Assembly (NCBI GenBank): GCA_900552655.1
Contig: USAE01000065.1
Location: 1 to 7,439 of the forward strand
From: an uncultured Clostridium sp.
GTDB taxonomy: Bacteria; Bacillota; Clostridia; TANB77; CAG-508
Length of the DNA: 7,439 nucleotides
Direction of reading: 5' to 3'
Below the pieces are notes generated by a model. It was not told the DNA's origin, did no database searches, and worked only from the letters and a program-made list of their open reading frames with translations. Of the stretch, positions 7,008 to 7,439 are shown one piece after another. A program made the translations under genes and the position numbers. Positions within the stretch are counted from its first letter, which is position 1. The number at the start of each line of letters is the position of its first letter.

Positions 7008-7062
7008 GGTAAACTCTTGTTTGTAATTTTTCCTCCTCTAACACTTTTTTGACATAGAACCC

Positions 7063-7094
7063 AAAAAAGATTGTGCAAAAGCACAATCTTTTTT
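7063..7094 (-). terminator. Intrinsic terminator after the deacetylase
   Basis: A perfect hairpin: GATTGTGC (7069-7076), loop AAAA (7077-7080) and GCACAATC (7081-7088), flanked by six A on the left and six T on the right. The stem is followed by a U-run on either strand, so it can act in both directions. It overlaps the stop codon of the deacetylase and separates that gene from the lipoprotein promoter. Confidence 0.9.
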
Positions 7095-7439
7095 ATTCTA
7101 CTTCCTGTGTTCCCTCACCGAAGTAATAATACGCTTCGCCGTCTTCTAAATCAATTCCTTTTGCCTCTGCCAGTTCCTGCACTGTCACCAGTTTGTAGCC
7201 CTTCTCTACCAATTCAGGAATTACACGCAGGGACGCTTCTACGGACCATTCATGGATATCGTGCATCAGAATAACAGAACCATCCTGCACATTATCCATA
7301 ATCTTCTGATAAGTTGCATCTGCACTTTTCGTCTTCCAGTCCTTAGTATCCAGACTCCATTTTATAATCGGCATACCAGCCAGTTCCTGAACGCTTTCAT
7401 TTAAGCTTCCTCCCGGTGGTCTTAAACTGTCTGCCGGAA
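7093..7439 (-). CDS. Polysaccharide deacetylase (NodB family), C-terminal part
   Basis: The frame stays open to the window edge, so the gene begins outside; the internal ATG at 7374 is not its start. NodB family motifs visible are RPPGGS (near the edge, 7421-7404), the Trp motif SLDTKDW, and ILMHDIH with the His-Asp pair of the last catalytic motif. The first two motifs (TFDD and the zinc-binding HxxxH) would lie upstream. The family removes acetyl groups from N-acetyl sugars, most often in peptidoglycan or another surface glycan, outside the membrane. After the domain comes a short acidic tail rich in Glu, Gly and Tyr, ending TQEVE. The gene ends in the terminator at 7063-7094 and has the GC-richer base use of the right end of the window. 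The precise substrate cannot be decided. Confidence 0.85.
   Translation of the reverse strand, partial: PADSLRPPGGSLNESVQELAGMPIIKWSLDTKDWKTKSADATYQKIMDNVQDGSVILMHDIHEWSVEASLRVIPELVEKGYKLVTVQELAEAKGIDLEDGEAYYYFGEGTQEVE

Noticed and set aside
7032..7037. Perfect AGGAGG on the minus strand
   Set aside because: No ATG, GTG or TTG follows at a usable distance, and it lies upstream of the promoter.
7049..7054. Plus-strand TTGACA as a promoter -35
   Set aside because: No -10 box lies 16-18 bases downstream; that position is inside the terminator stem.

Overview
The window looks like low-GC Firmicutes/Clostridia DNA, possibly from a metagenome, with every recognisable gene on the minus strand. Two base compositions are joined. 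Positions 1 to about 6660 are very AT-rich (for example 18% GC in 6241-6300). About 6660-7439 is much richer (50% in 6661-6720, 55% in 6781-6840) and reads like a Lachnospiraceae-type chromosome.

Reading in the direction of transcription (high to low coordinates), the window holds: the C-terminal part of a NodB-type polysaccharide deacetylase (7439-7093); an intrinsic terminator (7094-7063); a clear sigma-A-type promoter and ribosome binding site; and the first ~90 codons of a solute-binding lipoprotein. Near 6660 that lipoprotein passes in frame into the last ~240 residues of a Cas3 helicase. Intact cas4, cas1 and cas2 follow, then a leader with a candidate promoter, then a CRISPR array of 24 repeats and 23 normal spacers (3711-2181). 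The last repeat directly touches a decayed phage/integrative-element gene. That gene's downstream part (1497-70) is an open 475-codon stretch with two HExxH zinc-protease motifs, while its upstream part (about 2180-1498) carries several stops and frame changes.

The gene order cas3-cas4-cas1-cas2-array and the repeat type (3' end ATTTAAAT when read on the minus strand) fit type I-B. The genes for Cas6, Cas8b, Cas7, Cas5 and the HD and N-terminal helicase parts of Cas3 are absent. The adaptation genes therefore look complete, but interference cannot be encoded here as the sequence stands.

The main oddity is the in-frame lipoprotein-Cas3 chimera at a sharp composition boundary. It would place a helicase fragment behind a lipoprotein signal peptide and place cas4-cas1-cas2 under a transporter-gene promoter. 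A deletion/recombination junction or an assembly misjoin is more likely than a designed new protein. The other end of the CRISPR island (2180/2181) is also abrupt. No wholly new system is evident; the points worth checking are the two junctions, the unusual leader end and the uneven decay of the phage-like gene.
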